A program made the position numbers and the translations under genes. Below are positions 11,676 through 23,620 of a stretch of 64,000 bases of DNA, in pieces. Below the pieces are notes generated by a model. That model was not told the DNA's origin and did no database searches. It saw nothing but the letters and a program-made list of their open reading frames with translations. The DNA is from Daucus carota subsp. sativus (lineage: Eukaryota > Streptophyta > Magnoliopsida > Apiales > Apiaceae): the NCBI RefSeq assembly GCF_001625215.2, contig NC_030387.2:28977606-29041605 (forward strand). Direction: 5' to 3'. The stretch's first letter is position 1, and every line of letters starts with the position of its first letter.

Positions 11676-12676
11676 CATGCACAGATGTGTCTGTTAATAT
11701 TGAAGCTGTGATGAACAGAAGATGGGTTATTTTGATATGTTCTGACATTGATGAACATACTGGTGTGATATAAAAAAGTTGGTGGTTCGAATAATGTTAA
11801 AATTGCACTGTATATGTAATTCTGATCATAAAACAGAAAGAAAATATTATTAAGAACTCCAAAATAAATCATCTGTGCAGTCAAATTTGACCAATGTTAC
11901 TGATCATAGTGAACACAGTGACACAGACACGCGTAAGTGTAAAGATCAAGATCAAGGGCGCGTGTTCAATTTGGATTGCAATATCTATGTCATTAGTAAT
12001 ATGTAAATTTTATTGAGATTTAGCTGATTTTGATTTTATATGAAACTCAATGGAGTTGGTAGAAAAATTTATAGGGTTATATATTCAATAAAATTTAAAT
12101 ATAATTCTTCAAATTTATTGGAGAGATTTTTAAAATTATAATAAAAAAATCACACTAATTTATTGTCCAAAAAATCCTTCGATTTTGAAACACAATTAGA
12201 TTTTAATGAATTTAGATAATATTAATTAAATATTAATGAATTTTTAAACATAATTTAGATCTTAATTAAAATATTATCAAGTTCGTTTTGACAAAATATT
12301 ATTGGATTTTATTATGCAAACACCCACCGGGAGGATTTGCATAAAGTATTTCCGAATAAATTGAGCTACAAATTTTGCCATTCAAAAATAAAGAGGAAGC
12401 TCAATTCTATACATTAACTATATTCTTTTCATGCACATTCATCATAACACAATTCAGGAAGATCACTATTAATTAAATCAGATAGCAGCATGTATTTCGC
12501 CGTTCTGAAGATATGGTTAGATCAAATAATTATAATGATGATGTATTATAAACAGTAATGCTGGATTTAGAAGTCAACTATATTTATTCGATACAATCCA
12601 TAAACATATTAGATGCTATTCTATCCTTTTAAATTATTAATGTCAATAATATTATTTTATCATGTAACAGGTCGAT
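11676..12676. other. AT-rich intergenic DNA, no gene seen
   Basis: No coding region, RNA gene or clear repeat terminus is visible up to the retrotransposon target site. Confidence 0.6.
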
Positions 12677-12681
12677 GCTTT
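12677..12681. repeat. Target-site duplication GCTTT (left)
   Basis: GCTTT immediately before the element is repeated at 22746-22750 immediately after it. A 5 bp duplication is the standard integration footprint of Ty3/Gypsy elements. Confidence 0.95.
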
Positions 12682-15365
12682 TGTAACACCCCAACCCGAA
12701 TTACTAAATAAAAGAAGACTTACTGCAATAATATTGCGAAATCATCATAAAAGCAATAGCATTTTTTTTTCTCCAACAAAAAATCATATTACACACATAT
12801 AAAGTCTACTTTCATTCTTTAATACAAACCATACTTAAAACGTGTCATTACTAGGTGACATATAACAAAACATATAACTAGGCCATCCCCAGGTCAAAGT
12901 AGCCATATGTACATCATCGAGGCGAGGTTCTGCTTCAGCTCGGTCCCACTTCTATTTATGTTTATCTTTACCCTTTCCTGCAACACAAGAAAACTATGAG
13001 CTACGTCGCTCAGTAAGTAAAGTAACTGAAGATAATTTAACACACATAAGTAATTCAACATGTATAAGTGCATTCCATCTTATCTTTATTATTTATGAAC
13101 CTTGACACTTTAAATTAGTGCACCATGTTGACACATTTGCCTGCAGGGCTTTCGTATAACATAATATCCCATGGGAAACCTCCTCAGGCGCCATTACCAA
13201 CAGAGTGGCTCGTTGTATACCTTATTCTATCGTTGCCCCGTCGAGCTCAAGACCTAAGGCGGCCTTACTCTGTGGTATCTGATCACATAGATCTTAACAA
13301 CATAGAGGAGGCAAGATCAACTCATATTCGATAATCGAACCTGGCCTGCCCTTAAAGGGCTACCCTTACAAGCCTACAAAAGGCCTAATAAAACTTATCT
13401 TCTCGTAACAATGACACAATTCAATTATACCATCATCTTCTCAATTGATCACATGTATAATTTAGCAACATATGCTATCAGAATTTCCCGATAAATACAC
13501 ACAGTCAGTAACGTACTACAACCATTTCAATCTTCACAAAGTAACACAAAATTGACAATCACCAAAAACAAATTCAAATAAGAAATTTTGTGTTGCAGTT
13601 AAGTACTTTACTTACCTCGAGTCCAACTTAAACTGGTCCAACTTAAACAAGAAGATGCTTTCAATCAAGGTCACAATCACCTAAAATCATACATATTTTC
13701 CTTTGTCATAAATCATTCTCTATGCCACTTATAAAATTTAAAATTTATAATTGTGGTTCTGTTAATTAAACCATAATTCCACCATTAAATAAATTAATAA
13801 CTACTTATAATATTATAACTATAAGTAGTATCTAAAAAAGTTACTAAATAAAATATTGAAATATTATTCAATAGAATAAACAGAAATAAACGACTACTTA
13901 AAAGTAGTTACCTCAAAGCTGAGCTTAGCTTTGATTCCCTTCGTTTTCCTTTTACAAGGATCAAACACAAAGGTTGACTTCCCTCAATTATATAGAGGAA
14001 GGTTTGTCCCCATTCATTTACTACCTCGATGTGGGACGTTTAAATTTTTCTGAATAAAAGAGAGGCGACCAACAAGTGCATTCGTGACAAGGCCTCCGTC
14101 ACCCAACTCACTTGTGCAGCTAATTTATAAAAATAATGTTAATAGTACTACATAAATAGTAGCCTGTGGTTTGTTTCCCCATCGATGTGGGACTTTTATG
14201 ATTTTCAAAAACTTGCAACACTTATGAAGAAACACTATAGTACTCAACATTTCAAGAGTTGCTTTTCAGTTGTTATTATTCCCAAACCAACACTTCACAA
14301 ACACAAGTATATACTCTTTTAATCAATCTTGAGATTTTGGGGATAATATTTCTTATAAAGCAATTCTAGTTGTTATTATGGGAACCCAGGCCTAAGAAGG
14401 CAAGCAACCAGATTTTGTATAGACTAAGTAAGAGGCTCAAGGTCCACACTCGGTTTCCATTCAACTCTTGAAACCTATGCTGTTTAAGTAGGCTCTTTGA
14501 GCCTTGAACTTCCACACCTTTTCGATGTGGGATGGAAAGTTGGGAGGAAACACTTGGTTCCTTCTAACACTTTCATGATATATATATAGGAGTTTAAACT
14601 CCCTTCTTCTTATTTGCACTCAATGTGGGTAGCACTCAAAATCATTCACTTTCATAATAAACAACGAATTAGTTGTTTATTTTGCTTGGTAATAGAGACA
14701 TCTAATTAAAATTAGTCCCTTTTACCAAGTTCAGTGAAAATTCGGTTTGTTTAAAGAAAAATGGACGGATAATAGCAAGCAAAAGCCTCAGTCCATATTG
14801 ACTTGAAACTTATTACTTGAAGTGGGTTTTAATAATGGGTTAGAACCCCCCATTTCCTCTTCTTCTCGATGTGGGAAGTAGAGAAGGAAAGTTCAAGCTA
14901 GAAAGTTGTATATTAACTTCTTTGGGGTAAAGAGTTCAACACACCCATCAACTTATATAGATAGATGGCTAGCACTTGTACACTTTTGTCTCGATGTGGG
15001 ACAAAAGCTCATATATTGAAAGTTAAACTAACACACTTGTATGTGCTTCCATTTATTAATTTATAGATTAAAGATACTTCTTTGCTCTCATTCTCACCAA
15101 TGTGGGAAGTGAGCCAAGTACCCATCACATTATTTATACCCAATACCCTCCACATATTATATAGTGCAACAAAAGTTTCCTCTCCTATTTCTAATCAATG
15201 TGGGACAATATCTAATAACAATATACATCAATACCTTAATATTAATTGGGAGAATAAAAACATGTCTCGCATGATCAATAATTTTAATGCACATATATCT
15301 CATATATTATTATAATAATATAGAATATCTCACATTTTATTATTTAGTCAAACCTGGATATTACA
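12682..15365 (-). repeat. 3' LTR of the chromovirus
   Basis: Identical in length to the copy at 20062-22745 and nearly identical in sequence. In element orientation it starts TGTAATATCCAGG and ends GGGTGTTACA. Its first half, in element orientation, contains the repeated USE-TATA modules listed separately. It encodes no protein. Confidence 0.97.
13987..15205 (-). promoter_or_regulatory. Array of eight USE-TATA modules (3' LTR)
   Basis: On the minus strand, TCCCACATCG or TCCCACATTG occurs eight times. In plus coordinates the motifs lie at 15196-15205, 15098-15107, 14992-15001, 14867-14876, 14621-14630 (last base differs), 14523-14532, 14183-14192 and 14027-14036. Exactly 32 nt downstream of seven of them lies a TATA-like 8-mer: TATATAAT, TATAAATT, TATATAAG, TATTAAAA, TATATATA, TACTTAAA and TATATAAT. 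The module at 14183 instead has TATTTATG after 24 nt. RTCCCACATCG is the USE of plant snRNA genes, whose distance to TATA sets the choice of Pol II (longer) or Pol III (about 10 bp shorter). Motif and spacing are seen directly; promoter activity is inference. Confidence 0.7.
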
Positions 15366-15379
15366 AGTCTCCCCACCTT
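15366..15379 (-). other. Polypurine tract
   Basis: In element orientation AAGGTGGGGAGACT directly abuts the 3' LTR. It would prime plus-strand DNA synthesis during reverse transcription. Confidence 0.8.
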
Positions 15380-15404
15380 ATAAAAATTTCGTCCTCGAAA
15401 TTTG

Positions 15405-18400
15405 TCACTGAAATAACTCCGGATATTTTGATCTCATTTCATCTTCTCGCTCCCACGTACTTTCTTCTATTTTAGAATTCCTCCATAAAACCCTTACCAG
15501 TGAAATCTTCTTATTTCTAAGCTCTTTTTCTTTTCTATCAAGAATTTGCACAGGCTTTTCCATATAGGTCAGATCTTGACTTAATTCCAAAGGTTCATAG
15601 TTAAGCACATGAGATGGGTCGGCCACATATTTTCTTAATAACGAGACATGGAACACATTATGAACCTTTTCTAATGATGGAGGCAAGGCTAATTTGTAAG
15701 CTACTTTTCCAACTTTTTCGAGTATCTCAAAGGGACCTACAAATCTTGGGCTTAACTTTCCCTTTTTTCCAAATCTCACTATCCCTTTTACTGGCGCTAT
15801 TTTAAGAAATACTTTATCTCCAACCGAGAACTCAACATCTCTCCGTTTTGGATCCGCGTAGCTCTTTTGTCGACTCTGTGTGGCTAACATTCTCTCTTTA
15901 ATTCTTTTCACCGCCTCTGTTGTATCTCTGACCAGCCCAGGGCCAAGATAATATCCTTCCCCCATTTCATCCCAATGGATAGGAGATCGACACTTTCTAC
16001 CATAAAGAATCTCGTATGGAGCTGCACCAATTGACGCTTGAAAACTATTATTGTACGAAAATTCTATTAGTGGAAGGTACTTACTCCATGAACTTGAGAA
16101 GTCAAGAACACACGCCCTAAGCATATCCTCTAATGTCTGAATCGTTCTTTCACTTTGACCGTCTGACTGTGGATGAAAAGCAGTACTAAACTTTAATCGG
16201 GTACCCATGGCTTTATGCAAACTTTCCCAAAACTTAGAAGTAAACCGAGCATCCCTATCAGAAATTATTGATACTGGCACTCCATGCAATCTAACTATCT
16301 CTTGGACATACAATTCAGCTAACTGATCCATACTATATGTCATGCGTACTGGAAGGAAGTGTGCTGATTTTGAAAATCTATCAACAATAACCCAAATGGC
16401 ATCATGCTGTTTAAGAGTCTTTGGCAGTCCAACTACGAAATCCATGGTGATCTCTTCCCATTTCCATTCAGGGATCTGTATTGGTTGTAATAATCCAGCT
16501 GGCCTTTGGTGTTCAGCCTTAACCTGTTGACACGTTAGACACCTTGCCACAAATTCTACCACATCTTTCTTCATTCCTGGCCACCAATAATGCATTTTTA
16601 AATCGTTATACATTTTGGTTGTTCCTGGATGTACTGAGTATGGGGTACTATGAGCTTCCGTAAGGATTTCTTTCTTTATCTCTTCATTGTCCGGAACACA
16701 TATTCTATCCTTAAGCTTTAAACTCCCATTTGCCGATATCTTAAAGTCTATTGCTTTACCACTTTCCACTTCACCTCTTCGTTTATTCAACTCATTATCT
16801 TCGATTTGACTTTGCTTGATTCTCTCAAGTAGTGTTGACTCGATACTCATTTTGTCCAACCTATTAGTAATCAACTCAATTTCTGATCTACTAATATCCT
16901 CTTGAAGAGGTTTGGGCAATGACCTTAAAACTGATAAGTTACCATAAACCTTTCTACTAAGTGCATCAGCAACCACGTTCGCCTTTCCTGGATGATACAT
17001 AATCTCGCAATCATAATCCTTGACTAATTCTAACCATCGTCTCTGTCTCATATTCAACTCCTTTTGAGTAAAGAAATATTTCAAACTTTTATGATCCGTG
17101 TATATCTCACATCTCACTCCATACAAATAATGCCTCCAAATTTTAAGAGCAAATACAACCGCTGCTAATTCCAAGTCATGTGTAGGATATCTCTTTTCAT
17201 AATCTTTTAGTTGTCTAGAAGCATATGCGATAACCTTCCCATTTTGCATCAGTACGCATCCTAAACCCTGCTTAGAGGCATCACTATAGATAACAAAACC
17301 TCCTGATCCTGATGGAATAGTAAGAATTGGAGCAGACACTAGACGTTTCTTTAATTCTTGAAAACTCTTTTCACAAGCATCCGTCCATTCAAACTTTTGA
17401 CTCTTTCTAGTTAGTTGTGTCAATGGTGTAGCAATCTTAGAAAAACCCTCAACGAATCTCCTATAGTATCCTGCCAATCCAAGAAAACTTCTCACTTCTG
17501 ATGCATTCCTTGGTCTACTCCAGTTGCTCACCGACTCAACTTTTGCCGGATCTACTGAAATACCCTCTCTTGATATTATATGTCCTAAAAATGACACTTT
17601 TTCCAACCAAAACTCACATTTCTTAAACTTGGCATATAACTTCTCTTCTTTTAACTTTTGTAAAGTCAATTTCAAATGCTCCTCATGCTCATCTCTAGAT
17701 CGAGAATATACCAAAATATCATCTATAAACACTATCACAAACTTGTCAAGATAATCCTTAAACACTCTATTCATGAGATCCATAAATGCTGCTGGAGCAT
17801 TGGTTAGTCCAAACGCCATCACTAGAAACTCGTAATGACCATACCTCGTTCTAAAAGCGGTTTTGGGTATATCTTCTTCTCTTATCTTTAATTGATGATA
17901 CCCAGACCTCAGATCAATCTTTGAAAATACCACAGATCCTTGTAGTTGATCAAAAAGGTCATCGATTCTTGGAAGGGGATATTTATTCTTAATGGTAACC
18001 TTATTTAACTCCCTATAATCGATGCACATTCTCATAGTTCCATCTTTCTTCTTCACGAACAACACTGGGGCTCCCCATGGCGAGAAACTAGGTCTAACGA
18101 ATTTCTTTTCTAGTAGTTCGTTTAGTTGAGTTTTTAACTCTTTTAGTTCTGCGGGGGCCATCCTATAAGGTGCTTTAGATATTGGAGCCGTACCAGGTAT
18201 TAAATCTATTTCAAACTGTATTTCTCTATCGGGAGGTAATCCTGGTAACTCTTCTGGAAAAACTTCTAAAAATTCTTTAACTACAGGTATCTCCTCGGGC
18301 TTATTTCCTAGTATAAGATTAGTGCCTAACATATTTCCAAAATAACCAACACAACCGTCTTGTAACATTCTCTTTGCTTGTATAGCTGAGACGGTAGATA

Positions 18401-19868
18401 TCATGTTATTGGGGAAGTCAGCAACAAACTCAAATTGATCCTCCTCGGAAGGTTTAAACATCACCTTTTTGTTTTTACAATCAATAGTAGCATTATACTT
18501 AGATAACCAATCCATACCTAGTATCACCTCATAATCATACATCTCTAAGACCAGTAAATCAACATACAATTCGTGGTTATCAATACATACAGGAACCGCT
18601 CTTAACCATTGATTAGAATATAATATCTCTCCAGACGGTAATATTGCACTAAACTCACTTGATAACTTTTCAAAAGGTCTCCTAAGTCTTTTCAAATAAT
18701 TTATAGAAGCAAATGAATGTGTGGCTCCTGAATCTATCAATGCATAAGTAGGAATGCCATCGATAGTAATATTACCTGACACCACCGTATTGCTAGCATC
18801 TGCATCTGCTTGCGTGATAGCAAAGATTCTGGCATTAGTCTTTGAAGGCTCCTCTTTCTTCTGCTCATTTTTCCACATCGGACAATCCTTGATCAAATGA
18901 TCCTCCTTTCCGCATTTATAACACTTCCTTATTGCTGCTTTGCATACCCCGAAATGACGTTTTCCACACTTTTGACATTGTGGCCAAGGTTGTTGCCCCG
19001 ACTTGTTGTTTTGTGGTTCACCTTTAAATCTTTTATTTGGATCAAATCTATTCTGAGATCCTTGACCACCTCGTTTGTTTGAAAACCGATCTTGATCTTT
19101 ATTAAATGGAACATCCCTCCTAGGCATTGTAGTAGAACCCTTCACCCTCATTATCTTTTGTTCCCTATGTTCAGCCCTCAAAGCTTTTTCAACTGCTTGA
19201 GAATAAGTGAGAGGCCCAGTACGTCCCATGTCAACATCTCTAGCTAACTCTGGTTGTAATCCCTCAAGAAAACGATTCACCCTACTAGCCTCAGTGACCA
19301 CCAAATCCGGTGCAAACTTAGCTAATCGATCAAACTTTCGAGCATACTCAGCAACCGATAGACTCCCCTGGTACAATCTACTAAACTCGTTTACTTTAGC
19401 ACTTAACATAGCTTCACTATAGAACTTTTCGTTAAAAAGGGTCTCGAAATCAGCCCAAGTCATCTGACTAACGTCACGTGTAAGCTTAACAACATCCCAC
19501 CAAATCTTAGCGTCTTTCTTTAACGTATGCACGGTGCAAGACACCTTTTCCCTATCATTTAATTGCATAAACTCAAAGATATCTTCTAGGGAACTCTTCC
19601 AATCTAGTGCTTCTAATGGGTCACTGCTACCCTCAAAAGTAGGTGGGCGTTGTTTTCTAAATCTCTCATATAAAGGTTCCATCTGATGTAGGGGAGGTGG
19701 TGGAGGAGGTGGGACAGCTTCAGCATTACGCCCTTGTCGTAACTCTTGAGCTAGCTTCTCTATCTGCTCACCTTGTCTACGAATAATTTCTTGTAATTCA
19801 TCAAATTCCCTAACATGTCTTTCTCGGGTGGGACTATCACTAGCTTCAGATGTTTGCCTTTCAGCCAT
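15405..19868 (-). CDS. Chromovirus gag-pol polyprotein (1487 aa), intact
   Basis: A single uninterrupted frame; positions below are approximate residues. Gag capsid-like region at about 70-260. Cys/His knuckle region at about 296-328, containing CQKCGK and CYKCGKEDH. Aspartic protease with IDSGATHS at about 379. Reverse transcriptase from [13 protein letters not shown] (about 628) to the catalytic FIDDILVYS (about 713). RNase H with [10 protein letters not shown] (about 860) and YTDHKSL. Integrase with an H-H-C-C zinc site (about 1085-1115) and D,D,E core motifs [16 protein letters not shown] and [12 protein letters not shown] (about 1143-1240). The C-terminus (about 1425-1487), with [16 protein letters not shown], is chromodomain-like and would direct integration into marked chromatin. 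No stop or frameshift is seen. The ATG at 19868 heads the frame about 180 nt inside the primer-binding site. Confidence 0.95.
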   Translation of the reverse strand: MAERQTSEASDSPTRERHVREFDELQEIIRRQGEQIEKLAQELRQGRNAEAVPPPPPPPLHQMEPLYERFRKQRPPTFEGSSDPLEALDWKSSLEDIFEFMQLNDREKVSCTVHTLKKDAKIWWDVVKLTRDVSQMTWADFETLFNEKFYSEAMLSAKVNEFSRLYQGSLSVAEYARKFDRLAKFAPDLVVTEASRVNRFLEGLQPELARDVDMGRTGPLTYSQAVEKALRAEHREQKIMRVKGSTTMPRRDVPFNKDQDRFSNKRGGQGSQNRFDPNKRFKGEPQNNKSGQQPWPQCQKCGKRHFGVCKAAIRKCYKCGKEDHLIKDCPMWKNEQKKEEPSKTNARIFAITQADADASNTVVSGNITIDGIPTYALIDSGATHSFASINYLKRLRRPFEKLSSEFSAILPSGEILYSNQWLRAVPVCIDNHELYVDLLVLEMYDYEVILGMDWLSKYNATIDCKNKKVMFKPSEEDQFEFVADFPNNMISTVSAIQAKRMLQDGCVGYFGNMLGTNLILGNKPEEIPVVKEFLEVFPEELPGLPPDREIQFEIDLIPGTAPISKAPYRMAPAELKELKTQLNELLEKKFVRPSFSPWGAPVLFVKKKDGTMRMCIDYRELNKVTIKNKYPLPRIDDLFDQLQGSVVFSKIDLRSGYHQLKIREEDIPKTAFRTRYGHYEFLVMAFGLTNAPAAFMDLMNRVFKDYLDKFVIVFIDDILVYSRSRDEHEEHLKLTLQKLKEEKLYAKFKKCEFWLEKVSFLGHIISREGISVDPAKVESVSNWSRPRNASEVRSFLGLAGYYRRFVEGFSKIATPLTQLTRKSQKFEWTDACEKSFQELKKRLVSAPILTIPSGSGGFVIYSDASKQGLGCVLMQNGKVIAYASRQLKDYEKRYPTHDLELAAVVFALKIWRHYLYGVRCEIYTDHKSLKYFFTQKELNMRQRRWLELVKDYDCEIMYHPGKANVVADALSRKVYGNLSVLRSLPKPLQEDISRSEIELITNRLDKMSIESTLLERIKQSQIEDNELNKRRGEVESGKAIDFKISANGSLKLKDRICVPDNEEIKKEILTEAHSTPYSVHPGTTKMYNDLKMHYWWPGMKKDVVEFVARCLTCQQVKAEHQRPAGLLQPIQIPEWKWEEITMDFVVGLPKTLKQHDAIWVIVDRFSKSAHFLPVRMTYSMDQLAELYVQEIVRLHGVPVSIISDRDARFTSKFWESLHKAMGTRLKFSTAFHPQSDGQSERTIQTLEDMLRACVLDFSSSWSKYLPLIEFSYNNSFQASIGAAPYEILYGRKCRSPIHWDEMGEGYYLGPGLVRDTTEAVKRIKERMLATQSRQKSYADPKRRDVEFSVGDKVFLKIAPVKGIVRFGKKGKLSPRFVGPFEILEKVGKVAYKLALPPSLEKVHNVFHVSLLRKYVADPSHVLNYEPLELSQDLTYMEKPVQILDRKEKELRNKKISLVRVLWRNSKIEESTWEREDEMRSKYPELFQ

Positions 19869-20045
19869 CTCTTTCTACTCGAGAAATCATACAATTTAAT
19901 CATTTATTTAAACCGAGTAGCATATCAGCATATAAGAAATTGAATCAATCATATCACTAATAAATATAAACACTTACTACCGAGTGAAGCATTTCCTTCC
20001 TTGATGTGTACATATGGCCGGTCTACAGAACCGCTTTAAACCTGG

Positions 20046-20057
20046 GCTCTGATACCA
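20046..20057 (-). other. Primer-binding site for tRNA-iMet
   Basis: In element orientation TGGTATCAGAGC lies four bases after the 5' LTR end, complementary to the 3' end of plant initiator methionine tRNA including its CCA. Complementarity may extend a few bases further (CCAGG). Confidence 0.92.
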
Positions 20058-20061
20058 AACT

Positions 20062-22745
20062 TGTAACACCCCAACCCGAATTACTAAATAAAAGAAGACT
20101 TACTGCAATAATATTGCGAAATCATCATAAAAGCAATAGCATTTTTTTTTCTCCAACAAAAAACCATATTACACACATATAAAGTCTACTTTCATTCTTT
20201 AATACAAACCATACTTAAAACGTGTCATTACTAGGTGACATATAACAAAACATATAACTAGGCCATCCCCAGGTCAAAGTAGCCATATGTACATCATCGA
20301 GGCGAGGTTCTGCTTCAGCTCGGTCCCACTTCTATTTATGTTTATCTTTACCCTTTCCTGCAACACAAGAAAACTATGAGCTACGTCGCTCAGTAAGTAA
20401 AGTAACTGAAGATAATTTAACACACATAAGTAATTCAACATGTATAAGTGCATTCCATCTTATCTTTATTATTTATGAACCTTGACACTTTAAATTAGTG
20501 CACCATGTTGACAAATTTGCCTGCAGGGCTTTCGTATAACATAATATCCCATGGGAAACCTCCTCAGGCGCCATTACCAACAGAGTGGCTTGTTGTATAC
20601 CTTATTCTATCGTTGCCCCGTCGAGCTCAAGACCTAAGGCGGCCTTACTCTGTGGTATCTGATCACATAGATCTTAACAACATAGAGGAGGCAAGATCAA
20701 CTCATATTCGATAATCGAACCTGGCCTGCCCTTAAAGGGCTACCCTTACAAGCCTACAAAAGGCCTAATAAAACTTATCTTCTCGTAACAATGACACAAT
20801 TCAATTATACCATCATCTTCTCAATTGATCACATGTATAATTTAGCAACATATGCTATCAGAATTTCCCGATAAATACACACAGTCAGTAACGTACTACA
20901 ACCATTTCAATCTTCACAAAGTAACACAAAATTGACAATCACCAAAAACAAATTCAAATAAGAAATTTTGTGTTGCAGTTAAGTACTTTACTTACCTCGA
21001 GTCCAACTTAAACTGGTCCAACTTAAACAAGAAGATGCTTTCAATCAAGGTCACAATCACCTAAAATCATACATATTTTCCTTTGTCATAAATCATTCTC
21101 TATGTCACTTATAAAATTTAAAATTTATAATTGTGGTTCTGTTAATTAAACCATAATTCCACCATTAAATAAATTAATAACTACTTATAATATTATAACT
21201 ATAAGTAGTATCTAAAAAAGTTACTAAATAAAATATTGAAATATTATTCAATAGAATAAACAGAAATAAACGACTACTTAAAAGTAGTTACCTCAAAGCT
21301 GAGCTTAGCTTTGATTCCCTTCGTTTTCCTTTTACAAGGATCAAACACAAAGGTTGACTTCCCTCAATTATATAGAGGAAGGTTTGTCCCCATTCATTTA
21401 CTACCTCGATGTGGGACGTTTAAATTTTTCTGAATAAAAGAGAGGCGACCAACAAGTGCATTCGTGACAAGGCCTCCGTCACCCAACTCACTTGTGCAGC
21501 TAATTTATAAAAATAATGTTAATAGTACTACATAAATAGTAGCCTGTGGTTTGTTTCCCCATCGATGTGGGACTTTTATGATTTTCAAAAACTTGCAACA
21601 CTTATGAAGAAACACTATAGTACTCAACATTTCAAGAGTTGCTTTTCAGTTGTTATTATTCCCAAACCAACACTTCACAAACACAAGTATATACTCTTTT
21701 AATCAATCTTGAGATTTTGGGGATAATATTTCTTATAAAGCAATTCTAGTTGTTATTATGGGAACCCAGGCCTAAGAAGGCAAGCAACCAGATTTTGTAT
21801 AGACTAAGTAAGAGGCTCAAGGTCCACACTCGGTTTCCATTCAACTCTTGAAACCTATGCTGTTTAAGTAGGCTCTTTGAGCCTTGAACTTCCACACCTT
21901 TTCGATGTGGGATGGAAAGTTGGGAGGAAACACTTGGTTCCTTCTAACACTTTCATGATATATATATAGGAGTTTAAACTCCCTTCTTCTTATTTGCACT
22001 CAATGTGGGTAGCACTCAAAATCATTCACTTTCATAATAAACAACGAATTAGTTGTTTATTTTGCTTGGTAATAGAGACATCTAATTAAAATTAGTCCCT
22101 TTTACCAAGTTCAGTGAAAATTCGGTTTGTTTAAAGAAAAATGGACGGATAATAGCAAGCAAAAGCCTCAGTCCATATTGACTTGAAACTTATTACTTGA
22201 AGTGGGTTTTAATAATGGGTTAGAACCCCCCATTTCCTCTTCTTCTCGATGTGGGAAGTAGAGAAGGAAAGTTCAAGCTAGAAAGTTGTATATTAACTTC
22301 TTTGGGGTAAAGAGTTCAACACACCCATCAACTTATATAGATAGATGGCTAGCACTTGTACACTTTTGTCTCGATGTGGGACAAAAGCTCATATATTGAA
22401 AGTTAAACTAACACACTTGTATGTGCTTCCATTTATTAATTTATAGATTAAAGATACTTCTTTGCTCTCATTCTCACCAATGTGGGAAGTGAGCCAAGTA
22501 CCCATCACATTATTTATACCCAATACCCTCCACATATTATATAGTGCAACAAAAGTTTCCTCTCCTATTTCTAATCAATGTGGGACAATATCTAATAACA
22601 ATATACATCAATACCTTAATATTAATTGGGAGAATAAAAACATGTCTCGCATGATCAATAATTTTAATGCACATATATCTCATATATTATTATAATAATA
22701 TAGAATATCTCACATTTTATTATTTAGTCAAACCTGGATATTACA
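20062..22745 (-). repeat. 5' LTR of the chromovirus
   Basis: This is the promoter-bearing LTR: being on the minus strand, the element is transcribed from here toward lower coordinates. It differs from the other LTR at four positions that I could find. Confidence 0.97.
21367..22585 (-). promoter_or_regulatory. Array of eight USE-TATA modules (5' LTR)
   Basis: This is the same eight modules as in the other LTR, shifted by 7380 bp, with every motif and spacer conserved. The USE cores start at 21407, 21563, 21903, 22001, 22247, 22372, 22478 and 22576 on the plus strand. In this copy they lie in the correct position and orientation to drive transcription of gag-pol. Intervals between successive TATA boxes in transcription order are about 98, 106, 125, 246, 98, 332 and 164 bp, suggesting an old tandem amplification with some units lost. 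Which TATA is used cannot be told from sequence. Confidence 0.7.
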
Positions 22746-22750
22746 GCTTT
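22746..22750. repeat. Target-site duplication GCTTT (right)
   Basis: Exact match to 12677-12681. Confidence 0.95.
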
Positions 22751-23026
22751 GCTCACGATTGATGTAATATAACCGGTACTAACTAATAACCTGTGTCGCG
22801 GATGGGTCGCGACAAATTATTTAAAATTTTGTGATAATTTAGAATAGAAATAAAATCTATATGTAAACTATTGAATGTCTGGTTTCAATACTAGTGCTTT
22901 TTTTTTTTAATGTATAAGAGATCCTCCTTATCTATTGATGGAGAAAATGCTCATATTAACTAATATTCAAGAACCATATACCCAAAATATCAGATTTTGA
23001 TATCAGTATTCTTTTTACCCAGTCAA

Positions 23027-23490
23027 CCACGCATCTTTTGAATGCGTATATGTGTTCGAATTGAGGCTCGTGTGGCTAATGCTGGAGTGGAGTCATTAGG
23101 CCTAATAGAGGAAGACATTAGTTGGGCTAGCCTAGGAGGAGCTGCCATACAGTTAAACTCCTACCGTGTTTGTCCCGATCCAAACCACGCCATGGGACTA
23201 GCAGCACACACTAATTCAAGCCTTTTAACCATTCTCTATCAGAACAACACAAGAGACTTGCAAATATTCAAGGATGGAACTGGCTGGCTCACAGTCCACA
23301 CACCGGGGTTTTGGTAGTCAAGGACTACGCATTCTCTATATGCGTGTATCAAGGACTGCGCATTTCCTGTATGCGTGTGGCGCATTTTTGCAAGCTAATG
23401 ATACAAAAAAGATGATGAAATTGTAACTTGTGCATACAAGATATGCGTGTATAACCTGCGCATTCTACGAATGCGTTTTCAAATCGGTAT
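23027..23490. repeat. Cluster of ACGCAT/ATGCGT palindromes
   Basis: Short inverted pairs recur: ACGCAT with ATGCGT near 23030-23048, ACGCAT with ATGCGT near 23326-23344, GCGCAT with ATGCGT near 23357-23376, and CGCATTCTACGAATGCG near 23458-23474. They flank the gibberellin-oxidase fragment on both sides. The cluster looks like part of an uncharacterised repeat; I do not recognise the family. 22751-23026 holds nothing that I can assign. Confidence 0.55.
23069..23322 (+). pseudogene. Gibberellin 3-beta-dioxygenase (GA3ox) fragment
   Basis: One frame matches the catalytic core of GA3ox, the 2-oxoglutarate/Fe(II) dioxygenase that makes bioactive gibberellins. It contains IQLNSYRVCPDPNHAMGLAA, then HTNSSLLTILYQNN and IFKDGTGWLTV. 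The iron-binding H-x-D of the family is HTN here, so a metal-ligand Asp is lost. Homology continues past the frame's stop: CCGGGG followed by TTGGTAGTCAA is readable as the family's PGALVVN after a small deletion. It then stops abruptly at a palindromic repeat. Both N- and C-terminal parts are missing (about 85 of some 370 residues remain). It cannot be functional. It is flanked by repeats, so it may have been captured by a transposon. Confidence 0.8.
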
Positions 23491-23620
23491 ATCAGGTACT
23501 ATTTGCGCGTGTTGTCATTTTGGGTACTGTGAAATGAAATTGTGTTATAAAGGACATTCACCCTCTATGATGCTAGACGGGCTTTATATTTGTGACGCTA
23601 AAAGTAGGTTTATTTGATTA

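Larger units (their letters stand above)
12682..22745 (-). mobile_element. Complete Ty3/Gypsy chromovirus (Tekay-like), minus strand
   Basis: A full LTR retrotransposon of 10,064 bp: 5' LTR 20062-22745, tRNA-iMet primer-binding site, one gag-pol ORF, polypurine tract and 3' LTR 12682-15365, flanked by the perfect duplication GCTTT. The LTRs are the same length (2684 bp) and begin TG and end CA. I counted four differences between them: 12784/20164, 13134/20514, 13211/20591 and 13725/21105. That is about 0.15 percent. At commonly assumed plant rates (7e-9 to 1.3e-8 per site per year) this implies insertion roughly 0.06-0.11 million years ago. All parts needed for autonomous movement look intact. 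Clade placement rests on the C-terminal chromodomain-like tail and the long LTRs. Confidence 0.95.

Noticed and set aside
13125..13334. 69-codon ORF present in both LTRs (also 20505-20714)
   Set aside because: It lies in the non-coding LTR and is antisense to the element; it is duplicated only because the LTR is, and no domain is recognisable.
15082..15475. ORFs of 77 and 62 codons at the LTR edge
   Set aside because: They overlap the USE-TATA array and the antisense end of gag-pol; shadow frames.
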